DNA of 64,000 bases from Trileptium ribeirensis (taxonomy: Eukaryota; Nematoda; Enoplea; Enoplida; Thoracostomopsidae), in assembly GCA_030248225.1 (NCBI GenBank), contig JASANE010017456.1:85817-149816 (forward strand), written 5' to 3'. A model generated the notes under the pieces. That model had not been told where the DNA came from. It worked only from the letters and a program-made list of their open reading frames with translations, and did not search any database. Positions 1-10,640 of the stretch are shown here, piece by piece. Position 1 is the first letter of the stretch. Each line of letters starts with the position of its first letter. A program made the position numbers and the translations under genes.

Positions 1-77
1 TTTGTCGTATATCATACGTTTGAACGTGTGTTTTTATTCGTTCGCATTGTGAGGTTCCTTAAGGAACCGAGCAACAG

Positions 78-150
78 CTCTCCGATAGCTCAGTGGTTTG
101 CATACACAAGTTTCGGCCGTACCTTTCGGGTTCGATCACTGGCGCAAGCT
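78..150 (+). repeat. tRNA-like SINE relic (degenerate)
   Basis: TAGCTCAGTGGTT matches the polymerase III A box of tRNA genes. About 35 bp downstream, GGGTTCGATCAC resembles a B box. The acceptor stem and the T-stem do not pair, so this is not a functional tRNA. It is better read as the head of a decayed tRNA-derived SINE, or a tRNA pseudogene. No poly-A tail or target duplication was found. Confidence 0.35.
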
Positions 151-1080
151 TAAATAAAAACTAGAATCTCAATCTGTTTAACTTAAGATTGAAAACCACG
201 AAATAATTCATTGTTAAAAGGAGTTCCAATAGTATATAGTGGAATTTAAAAAAGGATATAGGCCACAAATGTGTTCGAATGAATCACCTCATCCTTTTCA
301 GCAATCTCTGAAATTTTTGTGTTTGCTGATTTGCCGAATTAGCAAAAATATTGTTCACCACAAAACACTTTGCCCATTTTACCCAACGTATATGCTATTA
401 GCATTGAGGAAACTTCAAAAGCGCGAAATGTGATAGCAAATATACTGTGCATAATATACCATATACCTGAGTTGTAAGTGGAATACGTACAAAGCTGATA
501 GTAAGCTATTGCTTTTTTTGCAGCAGCAGTAAATCTGGGTCTTTTCGATGCCGAGTTTAATAAATTTTAAAAGTACAACCGGTAATTTTAGTGCCATTCG
601 AGTTAGCTCGACGAGCTGTTTCAGAAAACTTCCATTTTCTCCATAAATGTGTAATTTTAAAATAATTCCAAACGCATTGACTAGCTCAGTATAAATAGTG
701 ATAAAATTATTTGGATTGATTCACGGGTTAAGGAATTATTTTTATTTATGTAAAATCCTAAAACTAAGCCTAACGCTTATCCAAGGCCTAAGTTCATAAT
801 CCATGAACTGATTTTTCGGTTCAGCTCATCAATGCGGTTCTAATAAATTTTTTTTGAGAATTTTGGTACCGAGGCGGGACTATTGGGAACCCATAAAAAT
901 CGAAAAAATTTTGTCAGAAAAGTGGCCTAAATGGAACTTTCTGAACCAGCGCGTCGAATGGTACTAAAATTATAGCTGTATCTTCAAATGTTGGCTGAGG
1001 GCTTACCGAAAATATCCGTAAATTTTGTCTTCGAACCATGTTGATGATAAAGATTTTAAGATTCGTTTATAATCACTTAC
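151..1080. other. 5' flank of NEPRO, no recognised feature
   Basis: AT-rich sequence with short, unconvincing reading frames on both strands. It must contain the promoter and 5' UTR of the downstream gene if the start at 1081 is correct, but no core promoter element could be identified. An in-frame TAA at 1057-1059 closes the NEPRO frame upstream. A short palindrome with CTCGACGAG lies near 607. Confidence 0.4.
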
Positions 1081-1278
1081 ATGCACAAACCAATGGATTC
1101 ATGCTTACGAATTCCGGGCAATCAGTATCGACTTCTTAACGCACCGAAATTGCACGAAACTTTTTCCCGGTTTGTGCTCGAATTCCAGAATTTATCACTG
1201 TCACCTCGTGATGCTTACATTTGCGAACGGCTGCACTATAAAATGAGCCACGTCTTTGCAAAGTTTAAATCATTCCAG
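1081..1278 (+). CDS. NEPRO: NEPRO-like protein, exon 1 (N-terminal part of the Nepro domain)
   Basis: This exon encodes residues 1-66. It starts at the first ATG after an in-frame stop at 1057. It ends in phase 0 at CAG, followed by a consensus GTATGT donor. The last residues, YKMSHVFAKFKSFQ, resemble the 'YK..hqHR..K.Fq' stretch that opens the helical domain of NEPRO (C3orf17) proteins. 'CLRIP' near residue 8 fits the short IP motif at the N-terminus of that family. In animals NEPRO is a nucleolar protein linked to neural progenitor maintenance and rRNA processing. The exon joins in frame to 4183. The assignment rests on residue patterns remembered from the family, not on a search. An alternative upstream exon using the AG at 1059-1060 cannot be excluded. 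Confidence 0.7.
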
Positions 1279-1542
1279 GTATGTCACGCACGTTGTCGTT
1301 TGTTCTGTTTCTTTATAGCTTACTCTAGAGGCGGGGTCGGGTCCAAATTGTCAAACCCAACCCGACGGGGCAATTCGTAGAAAACGAATTCAAGTAAAAG
1401 ATTAACTAGATTTTCTGTTTTAATTTTTAACTGTCCGAAAATAGTTCACCTGAATTTGACTGTTGGATAATTAGTGAAAATGATTTTCAACGTTTCTTTA
1501 ATTCATTTTTGAAACTTCGGTAAATTATTGTTTCAAATATCA

Positions 1543-2830
1543 GTAATTGAAACAGAGCGAGCGGAGTTACACTGAGGGCGTTAAAGGAGGAAAAATAGTG
1601 AAAATTTTATTGTTCCCTAGTTATGTATCATTCATAACTCATCTTTGGGTGAATGGTTTTCGATTAAATTTTTTTGATAACAAATTTGACGACGATATGG
1701 TGATGAAAGGCTCCGAGTCCATTTTCCGGTCAAGATGACAAAAACTGGTTTTTAAGGGCTCTTTGTCAACTCTGGTCGTACGGGTGCCACTGTTTAGCCC
1801 ATATCTCGCGGCCTTGCACCCATATCTCGCGACACAGGCTTCGCATCGAAAAATGACGACCATCATGCAGAGCACATTGGGAACTATAACTTTGCTACAC
1901 ACATCATTTTTATTGCACCACTTCGTGTTCGGCTGTGAGCCTTAATATGGTTTGTTGATCATCTTTGGGACAAATGTCGATTTTAAAAACTTCGGCATGT
2001 TATTGCATGTTTTTACGTTACAACTACTGTGTATTATGTTATGAATTACGATGGATTGCTATCTAGAGCACATCATAACTACAGTATGTATACCTTTTTA
2101 TGGGGTTTCAAGGGTTTTACAATCGACGAACACGGTTTCCAAAATGCGCGTTTTCATTTTTTAGTTATGTATTACGTGGGCGGCATTAAGAATGGCCTAT
2201 ATAGTTTTTTTTATATACGCTGAATACAACGATTGGATTATATAGAGTCTAAAAAAGTTTTCAGAAGATTTAGAGTAAGTGAATCCGATTTCTATAAGAT
2301 AGCCTGCCTTCAGTAGTTTAGTTGTGGATTGCATACAGGGCATCAAGAATGGTATGTATATTTTCCACATGCTGTATACGATGGTTTGGTTATATGGAGA
2401 CCAGCACGAATATTTTATTCCTTTTCAGATGTTTTCATTGGGTTTATGATCAATGAACCCGATTTCTAGAATATAGCCTCTCTTCAATAGTTTGGTACAA
2501 GCCATCAAGAACAGTTTATATAGCAGTTTTCGAAAAGATGAGTACTATGGTTGGAATATGTAGAGATCAGCACGAGTATTCCATGTTTTTTCAGAGGTTT
2601 TTAATTGGTTTAGCGCCAATGAACCCTGTTTCCACAGGGTTTGTTTTCTAAACTATTGTTTTCAATAGTTTGGTTTTACATTGCTTACATGGTACCAAGA
2701 ATGGTCTATACACAGGTTCTTGGTACGCCCCATATATCGGTTTGGCTATCTAGAGATCAGCAAGAATACTGTATGCGTTTTAAATTGGTTTCGATGGGGT
2801 TAGGGTTCCAAAGGTTTTAAACTGGTATAT
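1543..2830 (-). repeat. Dispersed GAGCGAGCGGAG-end repeat, inverted copy in NEPRO intron 1
   Basis: AATTGAAACAGAGCGAGCGG at 1543 is the reverse complement of the end of plus-strand copies at about 42975, 43910 and 51905. The stretch near 1695-1860 includes CATATCTCGCGACACAGG and GACGACGATATGG. It matches, in reverse, the parts of those copies with TCGCCAGATATGG and a 'CATCGTCATCAATTTTGCTGTC'-like segment. About 2220-2350 matches the reverse complement of 51220-51450. There is no coding content. The element class is unknown. Confidence 0.55.
2030..2830 (-). repeat. Degenerate tandem repeat, period about 160-190 bp
   Basis: The phrase 'GGTTTGG.TATATGGAGA.CAGCACGA.TATT' recurs near 2231, 2391, 2550 and 2741. 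It is accompanied each time by a 'CATCAAGAATGGT.TATA' segment and a 'CAATGAACCCGATTTCTA.AATATAGCC' segment. Reverse-complement copies of the same phrases occur at about 51220-51450, so the tandem block is an internal part of the dispersed element rather than a local satellite. Confidence 0.55.
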
Positions 2831-4182
2831 ATACATCAAGCACAGCCTGTGACAGTTGATCACAATAAATGACAACAAATGAAACCACGCTCACTCTTGT
2901 TCACCCTAGCATGCGAGATATTAGGTTATTCAAAAATTATTTATTGCGCGCTAGAAATTACTGAAGATATTTTCAAGTTTTCTTTAATTCATTTTCGAAA
3001 CTTCATTAAGTTATTTTTTTCAAATTTACGATGTATATATTCCAAACAATTCCATTCAACTTCGGGAGATGACCCAATTCAAAAATATGTTAACAACATC
3101 ATGCGAAAATATGGCGTTGCTTAGTTTTCCCAACATGTATAGTTAGTTTATTTTTTGACAACGGCCTTTAGCCATGGCATTTTCTTGTCATCAACAAAAA
3201 TATTAACAATCATTTTAAAATGTTTGTGCGGTAGTAACTGCTGAGACTGATTTTCGGCGTTTCTTTAATTCTTTTCTGAAGCTTCGGCGAATTATTATTT
3301 CAAATATCAGGAATTTATTCAAAAATACTTTATTATGCGCCGGTATATAATTGCTGAAAATGGTTTTAGCCTTTTTAATTTATTATTGAAACTTCAGTAT
3401 GTTGTTGTTTAAAATCTCAGAAATTTATTCAAATAAAATGTTATAATTGCTTGTCTGTCGACATTGGGAGGTGAATGACCCCACTTTCCAAATCTCCATG
3501 TTTGTGATATTTGTCCATATTTCCGCCGTTCCCCTCCTCGACTGAAATCTGCCATGTTCAACTAAATAGAAAAATTTTTCTGTCTCTAAATTCATCTTTT
3601 CTGTATGCAAAATGTTTTTAAAGCGTCAATTACCACTATTTCTAATGTTAAAACATGGTTTTATGGCTTGAAAACATTTGCACAGCAGTAAAAATACATG
3701 AAAATATGGAAATATTTAGCATTTTGAAGCAAAATTTGTTCTGCTCCCACTTTGAAATTTCGCCCGACATTGAACATGGGCATCCCGTAGTTCTCTTCAC
3801 TTTTCGGATAATTCTGAACTGCACCCGTATTTACTGAAAATGTTTTCAGCCTTTGTTTTATGAATTTCAGAAATTTCGACGAACTGTCGCTTCAAATATG
3901 AACAGTTTATTTAAAAAAATTCAAAAATATTTTTATTGTGACGCTTTTATGTAAATATTGTGCATTCTATTAAGGATCAGGTCGGATTCGGATCGGATGC
4001 ATTGTGAACAGTTTATATAACGTGCAAATCGGATCAGTTTGGAGCGTTATTGTTTTACATTGTTTTAACTCGAGAGCTGTGTACCATGATTTGTACTAGA
4101 AAAAATGATTACTAAACGTTTTTTCATATTTGGCAATGTATGGATACTACATACTTTTTAATTGATATTGAGCTTTTAACAG

Positions 4183-4261
4183 GCGTTTAAAACCGTGCGA
4201 CGATTGTACAAGAAATTGCAATGTTTGCGCATCGTAGAACTTGTGGAGGAGTGTCGTAAAG
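4183..4261 (+). CDS. NEPRO: NEPRO-like protein, exon 2 (helix of the Nepro domain)
   Basis: This 79-nt exon lies between a TTTTAACAG acceptor and a GTATGT donor. Read in the phase left by exon 1, it encodes AFKTVRRLYKKLQCLRIVEL and then VEECRK, an amphipathic helix. It continues the 'K.F' end of exon 1 exactly as the NEPRO family does ('..FqaL..v.r.lkrL..l.l...v..l'). It ends in phase 1 with a single G. That G completes an alanine codon with CC when joined to 5651, giving a continuous frame into exon 3. It is too short to be found as a free reading frame, and was identified from the splice sites and the helix pattern. Confidence 0.68.
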
Positions 4262-5650
4262 GTATGTCCATGTTGCTGTTATTCCCCTGTGTATAACAGT
4301 CTTATCGATACTGTCATCTTTTAAAATTGCGTATATTATTGCAGGTTGTGCATTGGTAACAGTCGTATTAGCGTATAATAATTTTGAGTTTAATGGTGAA
4401 ACGAGTGAAGCAAAGAATTCCTAGTAACTGTGACAGTGGTGAAGTTTGATACTGTTCGTTATAGGGTGACACGGATAACTCAACACTTTGGTTGGACGGA
4501 TTGATTCGCGCCAAAGCTCATCCATTAACAGAAAGAAACTTGCGAAAACCGATTCCATCATCTTTCTTCCCCCAAACAAAATCAGGCAATCAGGCTCGGG
4601 TCGGGTCCCGAAGAGGCCCAAAAATCACGTTACTTATTGTAACTCGACGACCGGTGCAGATATCTGAGTTAAATTGGGTACATTCTGTTGAGCAATTAAA
4701 GCGCCATAAGACTATATAATTTTTTGGGGTTTCTTAGCTAGGCTGTCCAAATTGGGCGGTGGCTGGCATTTTTCGGTTCCCCCTGGTTCAGAACAGGTGC
4801 CCCCGGTTCATGTCCCCTGGCAAAATTTTGGGCTTCCACCAGTCCACCGCGTCTTGGCCAAATTTTTTGTTTCCAACCGTTCCAAAGTACATAAAATTTG
4901 TACTAAAATTCCATTCTGAAGCCAAAAATTTCTCAAATTTTGTCAAAATTTGCTTCAAAATCGCTTTTCCTCTCCATCAAAAGCGTTTTGCTGCATTTCT
5001 GACGTAGTTGCGCAAATTGCTAGTCATAGTGTTTCTGGTTATAGTTACGCAAATTGCAGTAACATGTTCAGTGAAAAGTTTGGTGCAGGATTTTTTGAAA
5101 TTTCAGAGAAAAAATTACCTGAAACTCTAAACAATAATTTTTGCAATCTCTAATTTTATATATAAGCACATTTCGGCCGCTTTTATGCACATATGCAGTT
5201 TGCATTTATTTCAGTATATTTTCTGGTCTTACCTACACAATTAAAGACTGAGCTAGAATTTTCAATAATTTATAAAGAATGTGTGGAATGGTGAAAATAT
5301 AAAGATACAGTGTGTTTGAGAGCTATCTGTATTTGCATACCGTTTTGTTTAATATACAATATATAGATTCAATATCAAAATGGTACATATTATATAACAA
5401 CAAAACAGGCTTGCTCAAAATCAGCTCGTGCAATAATTTAGTAAATACAGAAGAAGGAACTTTTGCGTTTACGCACTAATAAAACAAACTGTTTGGGTTA
5501 GGATATTAAGGTAATAGATAAATCTCTGTTGGACTAATAATGCGCAGTACTGAAATCATTATTCAACGGATGAACTATAAACGTAGATATAAATCAATTA
5601 CTATTGCAGGTGTACTGTTGGTGTTATTTGGCTATATTTTTTTCGTTTAG
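4262..5650 (+). other. NEPRO: NEPRO intron 2 (1.4 kb)
   Basis: The donor is GTATGT. The acceptor is TATTTTTTTCGTTTAG ending at 5650, with a strong pyrimidine tract. The intron holds a dispersed repeat at about 4480-4720 and otherwise AT-rich sequence. A second acceptor-like TTGCAG at 5609 would break the phase with exon 2, so 5650 is preferred. Confidence 0.6.
4480..4720 (+). repeat. Dispersed repeat shared with 44.1-44.7 kb
   Basis: 'GATT.G.CGCGCCA.AGCTCAT', a G-rich 'GGTCCCGAAGAGGCCCAAAAA' stretch and 'TTCTGTTGAGCAATT' occur in the same order as at 44145-44330 ('TAGAGCAA'). No coding content is visible and the boundaries are approximate. Confidence 0.45.
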
Positions 5651-7152
5651 CCATTGGCATCAACTACGACGACACAGCGACAATACCTTCGCCGAAAACG
5701 CTACTCGAAATGTGCCAAGCGCTCAACGCTGCTCTTCGGCTAGGTATTGCCATTAACGTGAGTTGCTGTCAGTGCGCTGAGCATATTCGGGACCATCTTT
5801 TGTACGGTCATTTTGTTACTAACAATGCTCTTCTGTTGGCGTCAGCTGCATCCATCAGACGTGCCACGATCGGGATTGTGATATCATCGTTTGGGATGTT
5901 AAAATATATAAAGATGTGGATTGATGGTCTTATCGCCACTTATAATAAAAACTTTCAAACTACTAAAGACGGCGACGGAAATGTAGACTGTGCTTCATTC
6001 CGGGCGTATAATTATGGCAGTAACAGCGTTTTCGATTGCTTGCGAGATGATCACATAACTAGCCTAATAAAAACGTCTTCAGATTTGCCTGATACTCGGA
6101 GCCGAGCTTGCGCGCTACATGAAGTAGAAGAAGCTTTTCGAACCACTTTGGGCGTTACGCTTGAGCTGTGTGCGGCAGACGTAAGGCAAAGACTTGTTTG
6201 TAATCCAAATGGCGGAGTTAGCCCACGTGATAGAACGAGTGATAATGAAAATAAAAATTTCGACACTTGCGATGTTGGAGTACCAATGAAACGTGATGCA
6301 GACTTAGAAAGTATCACTGGAAACGAAGCTTGTTCAACCAGTCGTCACCAGAATGGTAACTCGAGGCCCAAGAAAAAAAGAAGACGTAATAAATTGAAGG
6401 CCGATCTGTTATGTAATTTCAGAAATGAGATCAAGTCTGGAAACTCGGAAAATACGGCTATGAATCAGAATCTGCCCAATATCAAAGATCCAAGCTTTGT
6501 CATATCACCAACTATTCCAACTGGTGGTGAAATTCAAGGCTGCAACCATACTGTCAAAGCATTGAGAGCTCGCTCAGAATCCCCAAAGCAGCAAATATCC
6601 AGAAAAAGGAAGCGGCGTAAGCATCAAAATATAAATGCTGAAATACCAGAACCCAAAACGCGCTCTCTTAAGTCTAACTCGAAACGAGCAAGTGATGTGA
6701 CAACCACTAATAGTATGGCCAACACCTATAAGCCTGACAAAGCTACCGTGTCTTTGTTTGGTGTTGATATTCAAGGGGCGGACTTGGAACATAAACTGTC
6801 GCTAAAAGAATCTTATAAAGCGCATTTTACGGAAAATAATAAAGGATTAAGGAGAACCAGTACTCTTTACACTAATTCTCCAAAGAGTATTGATGCAGTG
6901 AGACGTTCTGTTAAAGCAGCAGCATCGTTCGAAGATTTAAAAGTAATCCTGAAGCAAGTAAAAAGCAATTGTAAACCGACTCTTGGCACACCAAAGCTTG
7001 AGTTTGAGAAAATGAAAGTTGTAAAGCTTTGCCTCAAACAGTGTCTGATTGAACTGCGACGAGAAAGAAAGTCAAAACTTATGCTTAACTCAAAAACTGC
7101 AACTTTTCGAGCAGCCAAACGTAAATGTTTAAAAATAATTCGAGCGGCTTGA
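5651..7152 (+). CDS. NEPRO: NEPRO-like protein, exon 3 (end of Nepro domain plus basic C-terminal region)
   Basis: This terminal exon encodes residues 93-592 and ends at TGA 7150-7152. Spliced with 1081-1278 and 4183-4261 it gives 1779 nt, exactly 593 codons with the stop. That is close to the roughly 570 residues of vertebrate NEPRO. Residues ~93-195 are a helix-rich domain that begins AIGINYDD. It contains 'IPSPKTLLEM', 'GHFVTNNALLLASAASIRR' and 'GLIATYNK', laid out like the second half of the Nepro domain (PSQ.LLEW, F..LN..L..LSRI, YN). The rest is hydrophilic, with two basic nuclear or nucleolar targeting clusters, PKKKRRRNK (~332) and SRKRKRRKH (~410). A conserved-looking helical tail (FEDLKVILKQVKS.., ~519-590) ends the protein. 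NEPRO proteins act in the nucleolus in rRNA maturation and in embryonic development. No poly-A signal is seen before the transposon at 7302; an AATAAA at 8021 lies inside that insertion. Confidence 0.72.
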
Positions 7153-8919
7153 TTTATAACTGTGTGTGCAAGTGTTTATGGCAAGTCTGCTTTCTGACCT
7201 TTCTGCTCAGTAGCACACTGGCTGCTGAGGTACATGTCGAAGCTGGCACAAAATTACGGATTGGCGTCTTTATGTCTATCTGTCAAGGCAGCCTTGTCTT
7301 ATGCAGCGTTTACGTTATAAAAGAATACACAATGTAAAAGTTTTGTCCACCCAGAGAATGTTTCTGCTACCAGCTATATGCGTTTTGATTACCATAAATG
7401 TTTAGTGGTAGCATTTTAAAATAGTATGCGTAGCTAGTATCGGTAATGATTTAGTGTAGAATACACCATAAAATTTTTCAAAGACGTTATATGGTGTCAG
7501 CTACACCATGCAGTTATTTACACACCTTATGTAATGTGCTTGTATTGTGTTCTCGACACCGTCGGCAAAAAAACAATAGGTAGATTTAGACTAGTGATGC
7601 GGACCGGACCGCCGGTCCGGATCGGATCGCTCGTGCTTAGCCGGACCACACACTAAATCGATATTTTGCACTAAACTCCCGTGTCACCGGTAAAAATATG
7701 TTAACGCTTTAACTTATGATGACTCATCATACATTATTGGTTTTTTATTTTTGTCTGCTTCAACTTCATTGTGTTATGCTTTTTTATTTTTGCGTTAGCG
7801 TAGTTGGTGGCATTTTTTGTTTTGTGCAAATTATGTGTATTCCTAAATTTGAATATAGGCATACATGTTAGGCGAATCGTTTTCAATTTTTGAATAACAA
7901 CCTAACGTATTTTCATGTAAATTCCATTTCAGGCCTTTGCCATGGTCCCCAACGGGGATATTTTGCATAGTTTCCAACTCATTTGAGAACTACTCGCGAA
8001 AATTCGTTAAAGTTGCTTGAAATAAATCCTTTGCCTCAGCTGTAAAATCATTGATATTTTTTCTAGTTTCAACGCTGGTTATAATATTGTTTTCATAATT
8101 CTTCTATATCGTGTCAGCAACAGGTGTACCGAGTTTGGACAAGTGGTGTTTAAGGCTACAAGCCCACATATTGGGACTGGCCTGTATTAACGGTAATATA
8201 GGATCTCTTACCCAAACGAAACGGATAACGCCATGATGTAATGGTTTAATGCAAACCTGTAGAAACGCTTTCTAGATATAGCTTATAACACCAATGTTAT
8301 ACTGACGAAATTTCACATAAGTCTCCTGGTAGCTCCGCACCACGATATATGCAGTTATTAAAAATTGTTGCTGATATACTCCATTTTGTGGATGCATAGT
8401 AGACAACGCGCGACTTTGTGGAATTAATCTTCTTGAGCTATTTTATTGTACAATGCTATCATAGGTTTTCACGTCAAAAAATGAACATTATTCTATTTTA
8501 GACAAATCTGTATGTACTTTAATATGAAACTGAAAGTGTTGACAAATTAACATGTGATTCTGATCGTAAAAATATCATCTTATAGCGTACAATTACTTTA
8601 CTGCACCAATGACTGAAGAACCGAAGTTTAAATGTCTAATGCGGCGTTCACGTTACAATGTCACCGCTGTTTGGAACTTTTGTCCCGCTGTAGTCGTGAC
8701 CATACCGCATAGACGGTCAGCGTGACACTATAATGTAAAGCTATGGCTTTTTGTCTTTGTCTTTACAGTGTCGTACACACCCTTAGCTACCAACTTGGCG
8801 CGAACTAACTATAACGGACACGTTTGCAGCTAATGCGGGTTTTTGGGCAATTGTGGCGTGTAGACTTATTTAAATTCTCGATATTAGTATCTAGGCCATA
8901 TCAACGTTGAAGGCAATGG

Positions 8920-9342
8920 CAAGGGCGTATCTAGAGGGGTGTTGCGGGGTCGCGACACCCCCCTTTTTGGTTCAACCCCAAACGAAATTTTTTTGAATGA
9001 TTCCGGTTAAAAATCATGTCGGAAATTGTCCTAAAACTAGCCTCTCTCGAACTAGAAAACAATTACTTTCAACCGTATTTTTTGACCAAACTTCACATTT
9101 TTGTATAAAAATTCGCTATTTTGGCAACAGTTACATTTTTACTTTTTATGGCGTACTTGATATACCAATTCTGGACCCCGCTTTCACATTTTTGAGCGCA
9201 ACCACCCCTTTCTGAGCGCAACCACCCCTTTCTGAGCGCAACCACCCCTTTCTGAGCGCGACCCCCCGGACCCCTCCTTTTAGGTACCCACTGTGGGCCG
9301 CGACCCCCCCCCCCCATTTCAAAATTCCTGGCTACGCCCTTG
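8920..9342. mobile_element. 423-bp element with CAAGGGCGTA ends inside MITE M2
   Basis: It begins CAAGGGCGTATC and ends with the inverse of CAAGGGCGTAGC. A short second inverted block, with the GGGGTCGCG/CGCGACCCC type, lies just inside. Flanks GGCAATGG and AACAATGG match at 6 of 8 positions, consistent with an old 8-bp duplication. It is non-coding and contains a 20-bp tandem repeat and a C-run. Confidence 0.65.
9191..9266. repeat. 20-bp tandem repeat, nearly four units
   Basis: GAGCGCAACCACCCCTTTCT repeats at 9194, 9214, 9234 and, with a change, 9254. It is followed by CCCCCCGGACCCC and then a 13-bp C-run near 9303-9315. The minus strand is therefore very G-rich. Confidence 0.85.
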
Positions 9343-10023
9343 AACAATGGTGCACACTCTGAATAAAACTGCAACAAGACACGGTGTGCTTGGCACTGTC
9401 GAGATGTGGCAATACCGCTAGCTCTAACTACCTTTGAAATAATTTATTGAAACCATAGGGGTGTCCAAGACACCCTGTTGGCTACAGTGTGCCTGGCACT
9501 GTGTGGTGTAAATAGGTTCCAAACGTTGGGGACATTATAACGTGACGGCCGTAGAAAGTGCAAAAACAGTTGGCTATATAACTTAATTAATTTAAAATTA
9601 CTATAATGGTCTACTCCATCAGTAGCGTTATGCTTGAGTAGGATTTATAATCAATTTGTAACTTTCAAACCGCGACCGTCTCACAATTTCCTTCTAGTAA
9701 CAAGCAAACATTTTGTGTTCTGCTGATTTTGGAAAAAAGAAATCTAGAATATTTATATTCGGTGGTGGACCGGGGTCGGACCAGACCGCATCGCACCGAA
9801 CTGGACCACTATAGAAGCCTGATCAAACCCGTAATAGTTACCGGACCGGTCCGGTACGCATCACTAATTTAGACTCTACTTTAAGTTGAACGGTTTTTAA
9901 TACACCATCTGTTTTATAGTGTGGGTGTAGGTACTTACTGCATACCAGTGGCTGGTTTAGAATATAGGCGGACAAAACTTTCACATGGGGTCCTTTGTAT
10001 ATCGTAATATCGTAAAAGCCGCA

Positions 10024-10640
10024 TTGTATTGGTTAATTACATCACATTACTAGTACAATTACATGGTTTCATTACAATCACAACTTAACGAATTGTCGAC
10101 TAGGCAAGATATTGATATCGATACGGTCGAATGCCTTTTTTCCGTTTAGATTCATATTACTAAATGAAGACACGGTCCTACTTAAAAAACTATATGTTTG
10201 TTTTATGAACGCTATAAACACGTAAATTGTCGAGTATTTGTTGCTAAAAGTGTACCTCTATAATGGTTTGACTAACTTGTTTTTATGAAACGCCATTCAG
10301 TTTCTGCATGCATCTGTTTAGTACATATATATAACTACTACCCTACCGAGCTATTACAAGGCAACAGATTGTGTTGTATCATCCAGTATAGATAACCAGG
10401 CAAGACATTTCGTTGTATCTTGCAGCACAAATAGTTTGGTGTATTCGACTCGTTATGGTCAGGATATAAATTGGAATCTAGATCAGAATATGGATCAGCA
10501 GAGATAAGGTTGTATTTAGCGCCCCGGCTTCTCACTGGAAACTAGAGTCAGGTTTGTATCTTCCAGTGAAAGTCGGGACCCTGTGGCGGTATTATGAATT
10601 TGGCTATTGGGGGCGGTCCCATCTTAGAGGAAATGCATAC
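10024..10640. other. Unassigned AT-rich stretch
   Basis: No coding sequence, RNA gene or repeat boundary was recognised here. Confidence 0.3.

Larger units (their letters stand above)
1440..3960 (+). repeat. Recurring ~100-bp intronic module, about five diverged copies
   Basis: Copies lie near 1440-1542, 2940-3035, 3240-3345, 3346-3440 and 3830-3960. Each runs through 'ACTGA.AATGATTTTC', a 'TTTCTTTAATT' core, 'GAAACTTCGG.AAATTATT', 'TTTCAAATATCAG' and 'ATTTATTCAAAAATA'. Divergence is high, so this is an old tandem or clustered repeat. The first copy stops at TTTCAAATATCAG where the element at 1543 begins, which suggests that element landed inside the array. Confidence 0.5.
1279..4182 (+). 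other. NEPRO: NEPRO intron 1 (2.9 kb)
   Basis: The donor is GTATGT after CAG at 1278. The acceptor is the pyrimidine-rich CTTTTAACAG ending at 4182. The intron is filled with repeats: an inverted copy of a dispersed element from 1543, a tandem repeat at about 2030-2830, and a recurring ~100-bp module on both sides. The phase is 0. Confidence 0.65.
8640..9553. mobile_element. Harbinger-like MITE (family M2) inside the hAT element
   Basis: The left end TGCGGCGTTCACGTTACAAT is matched in reverse by the right end, which reads TACGGCCGTCACGTTATAAT inward from 9553. 'TTTGGAAC' is shared further in. Flanks are TAA (8637-8639) and GAA (9554-9556). The ends resemble those of M1, so the two families are related. 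About 480 bp remains without the inner insertion. Confidence 0.7.
7592..9866. mobile_element. hAT non-autonomous element inside MITE M1
   Basis: The ends are TAGTGATGCGGACCGGACCG (7592) and the inverse of TAGTGATGCGTACCGGACCG (to 9866). They are flanked by a perfect 8-bp duplication ATTTAGAC at 7584-7591 and 9867-9874. TAGTGATG-type ends with 8-bp duplications are diagnostic of hAT. The subterminal sequence is rich in CCGG/CCGGACC motifs on both sides. About 1.4 kb of its own sequence remains after the nested insertion is removed. No transposase is recognisable. Confidence 0.85.
7302..10023. mobile_element. PIF/Harbinger-like MITE (family M1), split by a nested hAT insertion
   Basis: The left terminal repeat, TGCAGCGTTTACGTTATAAA.. 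to TTTTGT (7302-7346), is matched in reverse at 9981-10023. Flanks are TTA (7299-7301) and TTG (10024-10026), a near-perfect 3-bp target duplication typical of PIF/Harbinger. Removing the hAT insertion and one copy of its target duplication leaves about 440 bp. That equals the solo copy of the same family at 25565-25988. No transposase is encoded. It lies 150 bp beyond the NEPRO stop codon. Confidence 0.8.

Noticed and set aside
78..150. Functional tRNA gene
   Set aside because: A- and B-box-like motifs are present, but the acceptor and T stems do not pair and no clear anticodon arm forms.
4347..4422. An extra NEPRO exon after the acceptor-like TTGCAG at 4346
   Set aside because: The frame hits a stop at about 4422, no good donor keeps the phase, and direct joining of 4261 to 5651 already gives a continuous conserved domain.
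5710..7152. Starting the NEPRO protein at the ATG at 5710
   Set aside because: The frame is open upstream to the acceptor at 5650, and the residues there (IPSPKTLLEM) belong to the conserved domain, so 5710 is an internal Met.
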